Assembly: GCF_009711715.1 (NCBI RefSeq) | Contig: NZ_VENF01000001.1 | Location: 186,001-250,000, forward strand | Reading direction: 5' to 3' | Length of the DNA: 64,000 nucleotides | Source: Methylophaga sp. | Lineage (GTDB): Bacteria > Pseudomonadota > Gammaproteobacteria > Nitrosococcales > Methylophagaceae | In this document: positions 49,275 to 57,442 of the stretch, piece after piece | Layout: each line of letters begins with the position of its first letter | How positions within the stretch are numbered: the stretch's first letter is position 1 | Made by a program: the position numbers and the translations under genes | The notes under the pieces: model-generated | The model's database searches: none | Seen by the model: only the letters and a program-made list of their open reading frames with translations | What the model was told of the DNA's origin: nothing

Positions 49275-49579
49275 AGCCATCTCCTCCCAGAAATGTTCTG
49301 ACAGCACTATGCTATAACAGATTGAAATAAATAGAAAATATGAGTGTCCGGCGGCGGTGAGACAATGACGTTAAGGCTGGCCAGCCAGCAGCAAGAGGCC
49401 TCCGACCACGGCGAAGGGGGAAGTCACGACCACAAATAACAGTCGCGCTAATTCTCTTAAAACGTAGATAGCATCAATAATCAGCATTAACATATTCTGT
49501 CCTCGCTCCATCGAATCAGATGCTTTGCATTATAATGCGCGCTTGTGACAGCCAAATGACGACAAAACATCTCGCCACT
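49275..49579. other. Gap of about 300 bases holding a short membrane ORF
   Basis: Between the minus-strand hypothetical and tsaB. It contains the 40-codon ORF described separately at 49371-49493; the rest must hold the tsaB promoter and that of the small ORF. Confidence 0.6.
49371..49493 (-). CDS. Small membrane protein, 40 residues
   Basis: ATG at 49493, stop TAA at 49371-49373. Translation begins MLMLIIDAIYVLRELARLL and continues with a hydrophobic helix (FVVVTSPFAVVGGLLLLAG) ending in QP. A ribosome site GAGGA lies six bases before the ATG on the minus strand. It has one transmembrane helix and a short amphipathic start. No relative recognised. The good ribosome site and helix support it as real. 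Confidence 0.6.
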   Translation of the reverse strand: MLMLIIDAIYVLRELARLLFVVVTSPFAVVGGLLLLAGQP

Positions 49580-50263
49580 ATGAAAATTCTTGCATTAGAT
49601 ACCTGCACCGAAATGTGCTCTGTTGCCCTGTTGAATCAAAATCAGCTATTTGAGCAGGCAATCTCCACCCAACGCGGCCACTCCGAGCGTGTACTGGGCA
49701 TGCTCGATGAACTGCTGCATCAGGCAGGCGTCTCGTTGAAAGATATTGACGTGCTGGCCTTTGGTCGCGGCCCGGGCTCCTTCACCGGCGTTCGCGTCGG
49801 AGTAGGGGTGGCCCAGGGTATCGCTTTTGCCCGACAGCTGCCGGTGATACCGGTATCCACCCTTGCTGCTGTGGCCCAGAGAGCCATTGATGAGTTCGGC
49901 GCAAAGCATATTGCAGTCGCACTTGATGCCCGCATGGGCGAAATCTATGCCGCGCATTACCGTGACGAAAACGGGCTTGCTGTCCTGTGTGGCCGGGAGC
50001 AGGTCTGCCCGCCCGGACAATTTACGCCTTTGGATGAAAATAAATGGTTTGCTGCCGGTACCGGTTGGCAGGAACATGGCGAGACATTAAAAGCCACTTT
50101 CGCTGATCAGCTGTCAGGTGAAGATGTGACTTTACTGCCTACCGCCGCGGCGATGACCAAGCTGGCCCGAAGTCTGGCTGAACAGGGGCAGACCATCGCA
50201 GCAGAGCACGCTGTGCCGGTTTATCTGCGAGACAATGTGGCCAAGAAAAAAGGTGAGCAGTAA
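49580..50263 (+). CDS. tsaB: tRNA threonylcarbamoyladenosine biosynthesis protein TsaB
   Basis: 227 residues. Partner of TsaD in making t6A37 on tRNA. ASKHA fold with ILALDTCTEMCSVAL, RGHSERVLGMLDELL and the glycine-rich RGPGSFTGVRVGV. Start MKILAL at 49580; upstream in-frame ATGs are not needed. Its stop overlaps cmoA (TAATG). Confidence 0.94.
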   Translation: MKILALDTCTEMCSVALLNQNQLFEQAISTQRGHSERVLGMLDELLHQAGVSLKDIDVLAFGRGPGSFTGVRVGVGVAQGIAFARQLPVIPVSTLAAVAQRAIDEFGAKHIAVALDARMGEIYAAHYRDENGLAVLCGREQVCPPGQFTPLDENKWFAAGTGWQEHGETLKATFADQLSGEDVTLLPTAAAMTKLARSLAEQGQTIAAEHAVPVYLRDNVAKKKGEQ

Positions 50264-50994
50264 TGGCGAGGGAGAAAGATAATATCTATGCCGCGCCTTT
50301 GCAGCAAATGGTCGACTTTCGTTTTGATGAAAGGGTCGTCAGTGTTTTCCCGGATATGATTCAGCGCTCGGTGCCGGGCTATGCCACGCTCATCAGCAAT
50401 ATTGGCACTATGGCTGCCCGCTATGTCCAGCCAAGCAGTCATTGCTACGACCTGGGCTGTTCACTGGGCGCAGTCAGTCTGTCATTACGTCATGCTATTG
50501 ATAAGCCTGACTGCAAAATCATTGCTGTTGATAACTCTGAAGCGATGATAGCCAAGGCGCGTGAGGTGCTGGCTGAAGATGAAAAATCAGTGCCGGTGGA
50601 ATTGCGCTGTGCCGATATCAATGAAGTCAGCATAGAAATGGCTTCAGTCGTCGTAATGAATTTCACACTGCAGTTTATCGCGCCCGAGCTAAGGCAGGCG
50701 CTGATACAAAAAATTTACGATGGCATGCTGCCGGGCGGGGTCCTAATCCTGTCCGAAAAACTGGCCTTTGAAGACCCGCAAACCAATCAGTTTCATATTG
50801 ATTCACACCACGCCTTTAAACGCGCCAATGGTTACAGTGATCTGGAAATAAGCCAGAAACGCAGTGCGCTGGAAAAGGTGCTTATCCCCGAGAGCCTGTC
50901 TCAGCATCAATCCCGATTGCATCAGGCGGGATTCAGCTTTGTTGAAAAGTGGTATCAGTGCTTTAACTTTATCTCGATGGTGGCGATCAAATGA
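50263..50994 (+). CDS. cmoA: Carboxy-SAM synthase CmoA
   Basis: 243 residues. Converts SAM and prephenate to carboxy-SAM for tRNA wobble uridine modification. SAM motif DLGCSLGAVSLSLRHAI (residues about 61-77), plus VVVMNFTLQFI and SEKLAFED. Stop overlaps cmoB by 4 bases. Confidence 0.95.
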   Translation: MAREKDNIYAAPLQQMVDFRFDERVVSVFPDMIQRSVPGYATLISNIGTMAARYVQPSSHCYDLGCSLGAVSLSLRHAIDKPDCKIIAVDNSEAMIAKAREVLAEDEKSVPVELRCADINEVSIEMASVVVMNFTLQFIAPELRQALIQKIYDGMLPGGVLILSEKLAFEDPQTNQFHIDSHHAFKRANGYSDLEISQKRSALEKVLIPESLSQHQSRLHQAGFSFVEKWYQCFNFISMVAIK

Positions 50995-51965
50995 GGGGGT
51001 ATCAGCCATTATTCGATATTCTTGACCAAGCCGGTTTCACTGAATGGCGCGAGCGACTGCAAAGCCGTATTGAGTCGCAACTGTCGCTGACCCGTCACGG
51101 CAAGATGCCGATGTGGCAGGAAACACTGAATGCCTTGCCTGTTGTCGTGCCCAGTGAGATTGAATTAAAAAATCGTGTGACTATCGGCAGGGCCGCCGAT
51201 CTGGTGGATGTCGATCGCGAAACGTTTATCGAACTGATCAAACGTTTCCATCCCTGGCGCAAGGGCCCGTATTCGCTGTTTGATATTCATCTTGATACCG
51301 AATGGCGTTCAGACTGGAAATGGGACCGGGTGCTGCCGCACTTGAGTCCACTCGGAGGCCGTCGTGTGCTCGATGTCGGTGGCGGCAACGGTTATCACGG
51401 CTGGCGCATGCTGGGAGAGGGCGCGGACCTGGTTCTGGGCATTGATCCGACGCTGGTGTTCACGATGCAGTACCAACTGATAAATCACTTTATTGGCAGT
51501 GATCAACACTTTGTCGTGCCGATTGGCATCGAACATATGCCACACAACCTGGGCTGGTTCGATACCGTATTTTCAATGGGGGTCTTGTACCACCGCAAAT
51601 CGCCGCTGAGTCATCTCCTGGAACTGCGATCCTGCCTTAAACCGGGTGGTGAACTGGTGCTGGAAACCCTGATCATTGAAGGTGGTCCCGGCATGACCCT
51701 GATGCCGGAAGAGCGCTACGCCAAAATGCGTAATGTCTGGTTTATCCCGTCGGTTGATACGATGTTGCTGTGGCTTCGTCGCTGTGGTTTTAAGAATGCG
51801 CGTTGTGTTGATGTGGATGTGACATCGCTTGATGAGCAACGCCAGACGGAGTGGATGACTTTTGAATCACTTTCAGACTTTCTTGATCCAGATGATCGTA
51901 GTAAGACGATTGAGGGTTATCCGGCTCCGATGCGCGGCATTTTTATCGCTGATGCACCAAAATGA
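50991..51965 (+). CDS. cmoB: tRNA U34 carboxymethyltransferase CmoB
   Basis: 324 residues. Transfers the carboxymethyl group from carboxy-SAM to 5-hydroxyuridine-34. Family motifs KGPYSLFDIHLDTEWRSDWKW, VLDVGGGNGYHGWRML and FSMGVLYHRKSPL. Last gene of tsaB-cmoA-cmoB. Confidence 0.95.
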   Translation: MRGYQPLFDILDQAGFTEWRERLQSRIESQLSLTRHGKMPMWQETLNALPVVVPSEIELKNRVTIGRAADLVDVDRETFIELIKRFHPWRKGPYSLFDIHLDTEWRSDWKWDRVLPHLSPLGGRRVLDVGGGNGYHGWRMLGEGADLVLGIDPTLVFTMQYQLINHFIGSDQHFVVPIGIEHMPHNLGWFDTVFSMGVLYHRKSPLSHLLELRSCLKPGGELVLETLIIEGGPGMTLMPEERYAKMRNVWFIPSVDTMLLWLRRCGFKNARCVDVDVTSLDEQRQTEWMTFESLSDFLDPDDRSKTIEGYPAPMRGIFIADAPK

Positions 51966-52352
51966 TTACAGTGCCGTGGCGGCCGGTGTGATGGAAATCC
52001 ACTGACCACTGCTGTTTTTACAGGCATCCAGCGACTTCACTTCCGTCACGTTATCCTTGGTAATCGACAGTTCATAAGCGAGGCAAGGGTAGTGCCCATA
52101 GGAATAGGTATGGTCTATGTTGATTTCATAGGCGTTACCGGTGTCCTGATTGACCCAGTAATGACGTGACCCCACGGCCTCTGTCGACAAAGCCTTTTGC
52201 GTCTGTTCCAGATCGCTCGTTGTCATTGAGGTATCAGTCTCGATACCTGCCTCGACACCTGCGAGCAAATCCAATGAAGCTTCGGTGCTTGTGATGATGC
52301 CAAATGAAGCTATCGAGGCAATGCCTATTCTGAGTAGCTTGTTAAACAACAT
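51966..52352 (-). CDS. Exported 17-kDa-surface-antigen-like protein
   Basis: 128 residues. Signal peptide MLFNKLLRIGIASIASFG then a compact C-terminal region with YWVNQDTGNAYEINI, CLAYELSI and ACKNSSGQWISI, resembling the C-terminal domain of rickettsial 17-kDa surface antigen-like proteins (two cysteines). Function unknown. Convergent with cmoB, stops abutting. Confidence 0.65.
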   Translation of the reverse strand: MLFNKLLRIGIASIASFGIITSTEASLDLLAGVEAGIETDTSMTTSDLEQTQKALSTEAVGSRHYWVNQDTGNAYEINIDHTYSYGHYPCLAYELSITKDNVTEVKSLDACKNSSGQWISITPAATAL

Positions 52353-52501
52353 AGACTTCCATGATAGGAGTATAAGCTAGCTATTAAAATACGCCAGTCA
52401 TTTTCACGGATGAGCAAAACATCCTTTAAATGCGGGAGTTTTTTCCTCAAATCAGCCAAGTATATACCTGAGCTAAATGCATTTCCAACCCATTCAGACC
52501 A

Positions 52502-52924
52502 CTATCGCCGGCCACACACATTCCCTAAAAGGCGGATGGCCATGTCGACCTGATAAGTCATTGTATGATGCTCACGTAGAAACTCTTTCTGCACCAGGTA
52601 GGCTTCCCGTTCCAACATCATCTGTGTTTGACAGGGAAGTGGGGTATCAGCCAATTTGCCAGCTTTATCCTGCAGGTAGTGGACAAGCTCATGTACGATA
52701 AACCCTTTTGCAGTCAAACTGCTCTCCAAGTTCATTTTTTCATCATAAAAGATGGTTGAAGATTTGTGTTCGTAATAGGCCAGTGCATTACATCCCCGCC
52801 CATCACAAAGTGTATCAACCAGGGTTGAGTGTGTTACCGGCGTCAATGTTGGCATATCTTCGGGCTCCGGATAAGCACTCAGACTCAACGCCCACATCAG
52901 TAAACTGCCTAATACTTCCTGCAT
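52502..52924 (-). CDS. Exported HExxH metalloprotease-like protein (DUF6647 type)
   Basis: 140 residues. A short hydrophobic N-terminus (MQEVLGSLLMWALSLSAYP) and a gluzincin-like IVHELVHYLQD motif; E of HExxH and the two His would bind zinc, and the third ligand may be the Glu of LEREAYLVQ. Six cysteines suggest disulfides. A good GGGAGGG ribosome site precedes ATG 52924. Probably a small periplasmic peptidase; substrate unknown. Confidence 0.7.
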   Translation of the reverse strand: MQEVLGSLLMWALSLSAYPEPEDMPTLTPVTHSTLVDTLCDGRGCNALAYYEHKSSTIFYDEKMNLESSLTAKGFIVHELVHYLQDKAGKLADTPLPCQTQMMLEREAYLVQKEFLREHHTMTYQVDMAIRLLGNVCGRR

Positions 52925-53012
52925 CACAGTTCCCTCCCTGTCCATCTTTCTATAAGGACATGGCGATGACTATGAGGGTTCTCCATACCGAGGACTGGCG
53001 GCATGAAAAGGC

Positions 53013-53459
53013 TTACTTCAACTGATTGGCTCTGCGGTACTGATCGAGAAACTCTTCAATAAAAAAGGCTAGATCTTCGGTTATTTCATCCTGGTCAGTG
53101 ACATTGTTGGCATATCGCCCCCATACGAAACCCTTCGTGCGGTAGCAGCGGCCATTAGCATGAAAATAAAGCTCACGATTGAAGTCGAGGTAGATGAGGT
53201 ATTCTCCAGCATGTTTCTCCACACGGGCAAAGAGCTGAGCATCGTCACGCTGGCCGATTTTAATACCCGCTTCTGATACAAGTGTTTCGAGCATGGTCTG
53301 GATGGCCTTTTCGTCGACTTCTTCCGGTTCAATTGTATAAACAATAGTCAGAGTTTCCGGTTGATCTATCTCCAGTCCGGTAGAAGAGTCTGCAGCTAAG
53401 GCGATGGAATTGAATAAGAAGAGGGCAGGGAGCAGTATTGGTTTCAGGTTGAATTTCAT
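53013..53459 (-). CDS. Exported hypothetical protein
   Basis: 148 residues with signal peptide MKFNLKPILLPALFLFNSIALA. The mature part is acidic (TIEPEEVDEKAIQTML) and contains YHEL-like beta strands (GEYLIYLDFNRELYFH). I recognise no family. Third of a row of minus-strand exported genes between cmoB and tRNA-Ser. Confidence 0.65.
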   Translation of the reverse strand: MKFNLKPILLPALFLFNSIALAADSSTGLEIDQPETLTIVYTIEPEEVDEKAIQTMLETLVSEAGIKIGQRDDAQLFARVEKHAGEYLIYLDFNRELYFHANGRCYRTKGFVWGRYANNVTDQDEITEDLAFFIEEFLDQYRRANQLK

Positions 53460-53534
53460 GGCATTTTGGATAGCTATAATGTCAGCTCAATGTAGCAGAA
53501 ACCATGCTGCCGTGAAACACACCCCACCAGAAAC

Positions 53535-53566
53535 AAAAAAGCCCCAAGCAGCGAGTGCTCAGGGCT
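53535..53566 (-). terminator. Terminator after tRNA-Ser(TGA)
   Basis: Minus-strand hairpin: AGCCC/GGGCT outer stem and GAGCA/TGCTT inner stem (53540-53566) ending in a run of six Ts. It directly follows the tRNA. Confidence 0.8.
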
Positions 53567-53572
53567 TATATT

Positions 53573-53662
53573 TGGCGGAGGGACAGGGATTCGAACCCTG
53601 GATGGTCGTTAAACCATGCCGGTTTTCAAGACCGGTGCATTCAACCGCTCTGCCATCCCTCC
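53573..53662 (-). tRNA. tRNA-Ser(TGA)
   Basis: Minus-strand type II tRNA: acceptor GGAGGGA/TCCCTCC, D-arm GGCAGAGCGGTTGAATG, anticodon loop CTTGAAA (anticodon TGA) in CCGGT/ACCGG, long variable arm, T-loop GTTCGAATC, encoded CCA. Reads UCA and related serine codons. Confidence 0.97.
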
Positions 53663-53816
53663 GAAGTTGCGAAATTATACAGATAATACCCGCCAGCACA
53701 ACCGCTAAAGCAAAATTATTTCTGCCTGTTTGAATCCTATTGCCATTTAGAACTTATAAGGTAGGATGTTGTCAGTGCAATAGACAATTTCATCAACATC
53801 AAATGGAGACACTCTG

Positions 53817-54488
53817 ATGAATTACGATGCTCAATCGACCGTTGCTCGTTCGCAGCAGTCAGTTCTTGAGACCAACAAGCTACTGAGAAACACATACAGC
53901 TTGCTGGCCATGACACTGGTTTTCAGTGCCATGACAGCGGGTCTTTCCATGGCATTGAACCTGCCGCATCCGGGCATCATTCTGACCCTCATTGGTTATT
54001 TTGGACTGTTGTTTTTGACCGCCAAACTGCGTAACAGCGTCTGGGGCCTGGCCTCCGTGTTTGCGCTGACCGGTTTTATGGGCTTCACGCTTGGTCCAAT
54101 CGTCAATATGTACCTCGGTCTGCCCAACGGCAGCCAAATCGTGATGCAGGCATTGGGTGGTACCGGCATTATTTTCTTTGCCTTGTCAGCCTATGCAGTG
54201 AAAAGTCAGAAAGACTTCAGCTTTATGGGTGGCTTCCTGTTCGTCGGTATCCTGGTGGCGTTTCTGGCCGGTCTGGCAGCTTTCTTCTTTGAAATGCCAG
54301 GTCTGTCATTGGCCGTATCTGCGATGTTCGTATTACTGATGGCCGGTTTGATTCTGTATGAGACCAGCCAGATTGTGAACGGTGGTGAAACCAACTACAT
54401 CATGGCGACGGTCACGCTGTATGTTTCTATCTACAACCTGTTTACCAGCCTGTTGCATCTTCTCGGTGCATTCTCAGGCGATGATTAA
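53817..54488 (+). CDS. Bax inhibitor-1/YccA-family membrane protein
   Basis: 223 residues with seven transmembrane segments. Family pattern NTYSLLAMTLVFSAMTAG, GPIVNMYLGLPNG and the acidic end GETNYIMATVTLYVSIYNLF. YccA homologues interact with FtsH; calcium channel activity is known for some relatives. ATG 53817 preceded by GGAG. A strong terminator follows. Confidence 0.9.
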   Translation: MNYDAQSTVARSQQSVLETNKLLRNTYSLLAMTLVFSAMTAGLSMALNLPHPGIILTLIGYFGLLFLTAKLRNSVWGLASVFALTGFMGFTLGPIVNMYLGLPNGSQIVMQALGGTGIIFFALSAYAVKSQKDFSFMGGFLFVGILVAFLAGLAAFFFEMPGLSLAVSAMFVLLMAGLILYETSQIVNGGETNYIMATVTLYVSIYNLFTSLLHLLGAFSGDD

Positions 54489-54524
54489 GCGTTGTCACGA
54501 ACTCACCGTTTAATTTGTTTTCTA

Positions 54525-54553
54525 ATAAACCCCGCCTTGCGGGGTTTATTTTT
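54525..54553 (+). terminator. Rho-independent terminator after the Bax-inhibitor-like gene
   Basis: An 11-bp GC-rich stem (ATAAACCCCGC at 54525-54535, GCGGGGTTTAT at 54539-54549) with a 3-base loop and T-rich tail. Nearly symmetric, so it could also work from the other strand. Confidence 0.92.
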
Positions 54554-54564
54554 ATGGGATGAGC

Positions 54565-54780
54565 ATGCAGAAAAATCTGGCTAACTGGGACCGACTTTTA
54601 CGGATTGTCATTGGCACGGCTATAATAGTGGTAGCCTTGTATTACCAAAGCTGGTGGGCTTTGCTTGGACTGGCTCTGGTACTGAACGGGGTGACCGGGC
54701 GTTGTGGCGGATATGCCTTGTTTGGCTTTTCCACAGCAAAAGCCTGTGACACTAAAGCCGGTAGTGAAAAGCCGGATTAA
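54565..54780 (+). CDS. DUF2892-family membrane protein
   Basis: 71 residues (ATG 54565; a second ATG at 54559 adds two). Two hydrophobic helices (LLRIVIGTAIIVVALYY and ALLGLALVLNGVTG) and a CGGYALFG turn typical of DUF2892, the type attached to YgaP rhodanese in some proteins. Starts 12 bases after a terminator, so its own promoter must overlap the hairpin or transcription must read through. Confidence 0.78.
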   Translation: MQKNLANWDRLLRIVIGTAIIVVALYYQSWWALLGLALVLNGVTGRCGGYALFGFSTAKACDTKAGSEKPD

Positions 54781-54791
54781 CGGATATAGAA

Positions 54792-55799
54792 ATGAGCGAA
54801 TTACCGACACAATTGGTTGACCGCTTCGGACGCAAAGTTACATACGTGCGTATGTCAATCACCGACCGATGTGACTTTCGTTGTGTGTATTGCATGGATG
54901 AAGAAATGACGTTCATGCCACGCGAAAAGCTGCTGACGCTGGAAGAGATTGTCTTTCTGCTCAAGGCTTTCTGTGAACTCGGCGTGGAAAAAGTCCGTAT
55001 CACTGGTGGCGAGCCACTGGTTCGACGTAATGTTGACTGGTTATTTGATCAGATTGGTCAGCTTAAACAGAATACGTCGCTTAAAGAACTGACACTGACC
55101 ACCAACGGTTCACAATTGCCCAAACACGCTGAGGCACTGGTTAAAGCCGGTGTCGATCGCATCAATATCAGTCTCGACTCTCTGGACTCTGAGCGGTTTA
55201 AAGCCCTGACCCGTACCGGTGAGCTGGAGCAGGTCCTGAAAGGCATTGAGGCGGCAAAGCAGGCCGGTTTTAAACGTATCAAGCTCAATGCGGTCATCAT
55301 GAAAGGTCGTAATGAAGACGAAATCATTGATCTGGCCGAATTTGCGATTAACAACGGCATGGATATTTCCTATATCGAAGAGATGCCACTGGGCCAGGTC
55401 GATCATAACCGCGGTGAAAGTTACTGTTCCAGTGACGAGGTGCTGGAAAAGCTGCAGACCCGCTTCGATTTGCAACCCAGCATTGCCAGTACTGGCGGCC
55501 CATCACGTTATTACCAGATGGCCGGTACTGACAGCCGTATCGGTTTTATCTCGCCGCATAGTCATAACTTCTGTAGCAGCTGCAACCGTGTCAGAGTGAC
55601 CACCGAAGGTCGCCTGCTGTTATGCCTGGGACAGGAGCATTCGATGGACCTGCGTGACATTATCCGTCGCCATCCGGGCAATATGGATAAGCTCAAGCAG
55701 GCGATTGTGAAATCGATGGATATCAAGCCGGAGGGGCACGATTTTGATATCGAGGCCAAGCCGGTGATTTTCCGCCATATGAGTGTGACGGGTGGCTGA
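54792..55799 (+). CDS. moaA: GTP 3',8-cyclase MoaA
   Basis: 335 residues. First enzyme of molybdopterin synthesis. N-terminal radical SAM cluster C27-x3-C31-x2-C34 (RCDFRCVYC); C-terminal second cluster HNFCSSCNRVRV with LLLCLGQE; GTP-binding region; ends in GG as required. Start at ATG 54792, 11 bases after DUF2892. Overlaps fdhD by 8 bases. Confidence 0.96.
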   Translation: MSELPTQLVDRFGRKVTYVRMSITDRCDFRCVYCMDEEMTFMPREKLLTLEEIVFLLKAFCELGVEKVRITGGEPLVRRNVDWLFDQIGQLKQNTSLKELTLTTNGSQLPKHAEALVKAGVDRINISLDSLDSERFKALTRTGELEQVLKGIEAAKQAGFKRIKLNAVIMKGRNEDEIIDLAEFAINNGMDISYIEEMPLGQVDHNRGESYCSSDEVLEKLQTRFDLQPSIASTGGPSRYYQMAGTDSRIGFISPHSHNFCSSCNRVRVTTEGRLLLCLGQEHSMDLRDIIRRHPGNMDKLKQAIVKSMDIKPEGHDFDIEAKPVIFRHMSVTGG

Positions 55800-56613
55800 T
55801 TTTAAACCGCAGATGAGCAATGCCGGTATCCACCGGCTCCATACCACCACCGTCGTCGATGAACACGGTGAACGCCGTGAAGTTTCTCTGACCGGCGAAC
55901 GCCCCCTGACTATTTATCTCAATACTATTGAAATCGTCACCCTGATGACCCTCGGCGCACAGCCGGAACTGTTAACACTGGGCTATCTTCGGAATCAGGG
56001 GCTGGTCGATAAGCTGGAAGAGATAGAATCTATTCAGGTCGACTGGGATGTTGATGCGGTGGCGGTCACTACCAGCACGGCCAAAGACAATATCGAGCAA
56101 CTGACTTCGCGCCGGACTGTGACCAGCGGCTGTGGTCAGGGCACGATGTTCGGCCATGTCATGGATTCGCTGTCAGAGCTGAAACTGCAATGCCCGCCAT
56201 TCAGTGCGGAATCGATTTATGCAGTACTGCAGGCGCTGACTGAGTATAACGAGATGTATAAACAGGCCGGGGCCGTTCACGGATGCGCTTTATGTGATGG
56301 CACCGATATTCTGATGTTTGTCGAGGATGTAGGCAGACATAACGCCGTCGATGCCATTTCCGGCTGGATGTGGCTGAATGGCATTGAAGGCCATGACAAG
56401 GTGTTTTACACCACGGGCCGGCTGACCTCGGAAATGGTGATTAAAGTCGCTCAGATGCAGGTGCCGCTGCTGCTATCACGTTCCGGCGTGACCGAAATGG
56501 GCCTGAAACTGGCGCAGCAGATTGGTATTGGCATGGTCGCACGGGCCAAAGGTAAACACTTTCTGGTATATAACGGTATTGAGGTTTTCAGTCAGCCTGA
56601 AAACGTCAGCTAG
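55792..56613 (+). CDS. fdhD: Formate dehydrogenase sulfurtransferase FdhD
   Basis: 273 residues from GTG 55792, or 266 from ATG 55813. Transfers sulfur to the molybdenum cofactor of formate dehydrogenase. Family motifs: LMTLGAQPELLTLGYL, HGCALCDGTDI and FVEDVGRHNAVDAISGW. The usual CxxC sulfur-relay pair (CGVCG-like in E. coli) reads TSGCGQG here, so one cysteine is missing. It follows moaA as an operon. The stop codon shares CTAG with the MazG-like gene. Confidence 0.92.
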   Translation: MADFKPQMSNAGIHRLHTTTVVDEHGERREVSLTGERPLTIYLNTIEIVTLMTLGAQPELLTLGYLRNQGLVDKLEEIESIQVDWDVDAVAVTTSTAKDNIEQLTSRRTVTSGCGQGTMFGHVMDSLSELKLQCPPFSAESIYAVLQALTEYNEMYKQAGAVHGCALCDGTDILMFVEDVGRHNAVDAISGWMWLNGIEGHDKVFYTTGRLTSEMVIKVAQMQVPLLLSRSGVTEMGLKLAQQIGIGMVARAKGKHFLVYNGIEVFSQPENVS

Positions 56614-57038
56614 ATATCACTGTCGCCCAGCTTTTCAAGCTGTTTGGCCTGTTCCCAGAAAGTATCCAGCTCTTCCAGGCTGAAATCCTGAAAATCTTTG
56701 TCAGCGGCGCTGACGCAGGTTTCGATAAAATTAAACCGTCGGTAAAACTTCTGATTGCTGCTGGTCAGCGCAGCTGCGGGGGCAATGCCAAGATGTCTGG
56801 CCAGATTGCAGCAGGCGAACAGTACGTCGCCCAGTTCATCCGTTAAACGCTGTTTATCAGCATCCTCAGCGATTTCATGACCCAGCTCATCCAACTCTTC
56901 ATGAATCTTGGCGATAACGCCCTGAATATCTGGCCAGTCAAAACCAACTTCTGAGGCTTTTTTCTGCATCGCTACCGCATAACTCAGCACATCCTGGCGG
57001 TTATCAAGCTGATTCAGCAGAAAATTCCTGTCTGCCAT
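56610..57038 (-). CDS. MazG-like nucleotide pyrophosphohydrolase (single domain)
   Basis: 142 residues, corresponding to one MazG domain rather than the 263-residue two-domain E. coli protein. Metal site residues EELDELGHEIAED and DELGDVLFACCNLARH give the ExxE...ExxD pattern. May hydrolyse non-canonical or damaged NTPs. Convergent with fdhD; a single CTAG (56610-56613) supplies the stop codon of both genes. Two bases after hslR on the same strand. Confidence 0.85.
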   Translation of the reverse strand: MADRNFLLNQLDNRQDVLSYAVAMQKKASEVGFDWPDIQGVIAKIHEELDELGHEIAEDADKQRLTDELGDVLFACCNLARHLGIAPAAALTSSNQKFYRRFNFIETCVSAADKDFQDFSLEELDTFWEQAKQLEKLGDSDI

Positions 57039-57040
57039 TT

Positions 57041-57442
57041 CTAATCCTGACGGGTGAAACGAATGATATGTCGGCGATCCCGTTTGCTGGGACGGCCTTT
57101 TTGTTCACGAAAACCGAGCGGCTCGTTTTTGATTTGCTCACGCAGCAGTTCGCGTTTTTGGCGACTGGCCTCGGTTTCCTGATAGAGTGCCTGTGCTTCA
57201 GCGGCGGGGCGCCGTTGCAGGTTGAGTCCCTGCACAATAATGTCGAACTCGTAGGGCGGTTTGGAAATAGTCAGCTTGTCATCAACCCGAACCGTACGGC
57301 TGGGTTTGACGCGCTGACCATTGATATGCACTTTACCACCGCTGATGGCCTCAACGGCGAGGCTGCGGGTTTTGTAAAACCGCGCAGCCCATAACCATTT
57401 ATCTAAACGTTGTGATTCAGATCGGTCGTTCTGATCCGCCAT
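57041..57442 (-). CDS. hslR: Ribosome-associated heat shock protein Hsp15 (S4 domain)
   Basis: 133 residues. S4 RNA-binding domain ([35 protein letters not shown]) that recycles stalled nascent-chain-bound 50S subunits in E. coli. Its start overlaps the acs stop by one base (TAATG). Lies between acs and the MazG-like gene. Confidence 0.92.
   Translation of the reverse strand: MADQNDRSESQRLDKWLWAARFYKTRSLAVEAISGGKVHINGQRVKPSRTVRVDDKLTISKPPYEFDIIVQGLNLQRRPAAEAQALYQETEASRQKRELLREQIKNEPLGFREQKGRPSKRDRRHIIRFTRQD

Noticed and set aside
53404..53733. Plus-strand frame across tRNA-Ser(TGA)
   Set aside because: Runs opposite a tRNA gene and its terminator; artefact.
54781..54791. Molybdenum cofactor riboswitch before moaA
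   Set aside because: Only 11 bases separate the DUF2892 stop from moaA, too short for a riboswitch.
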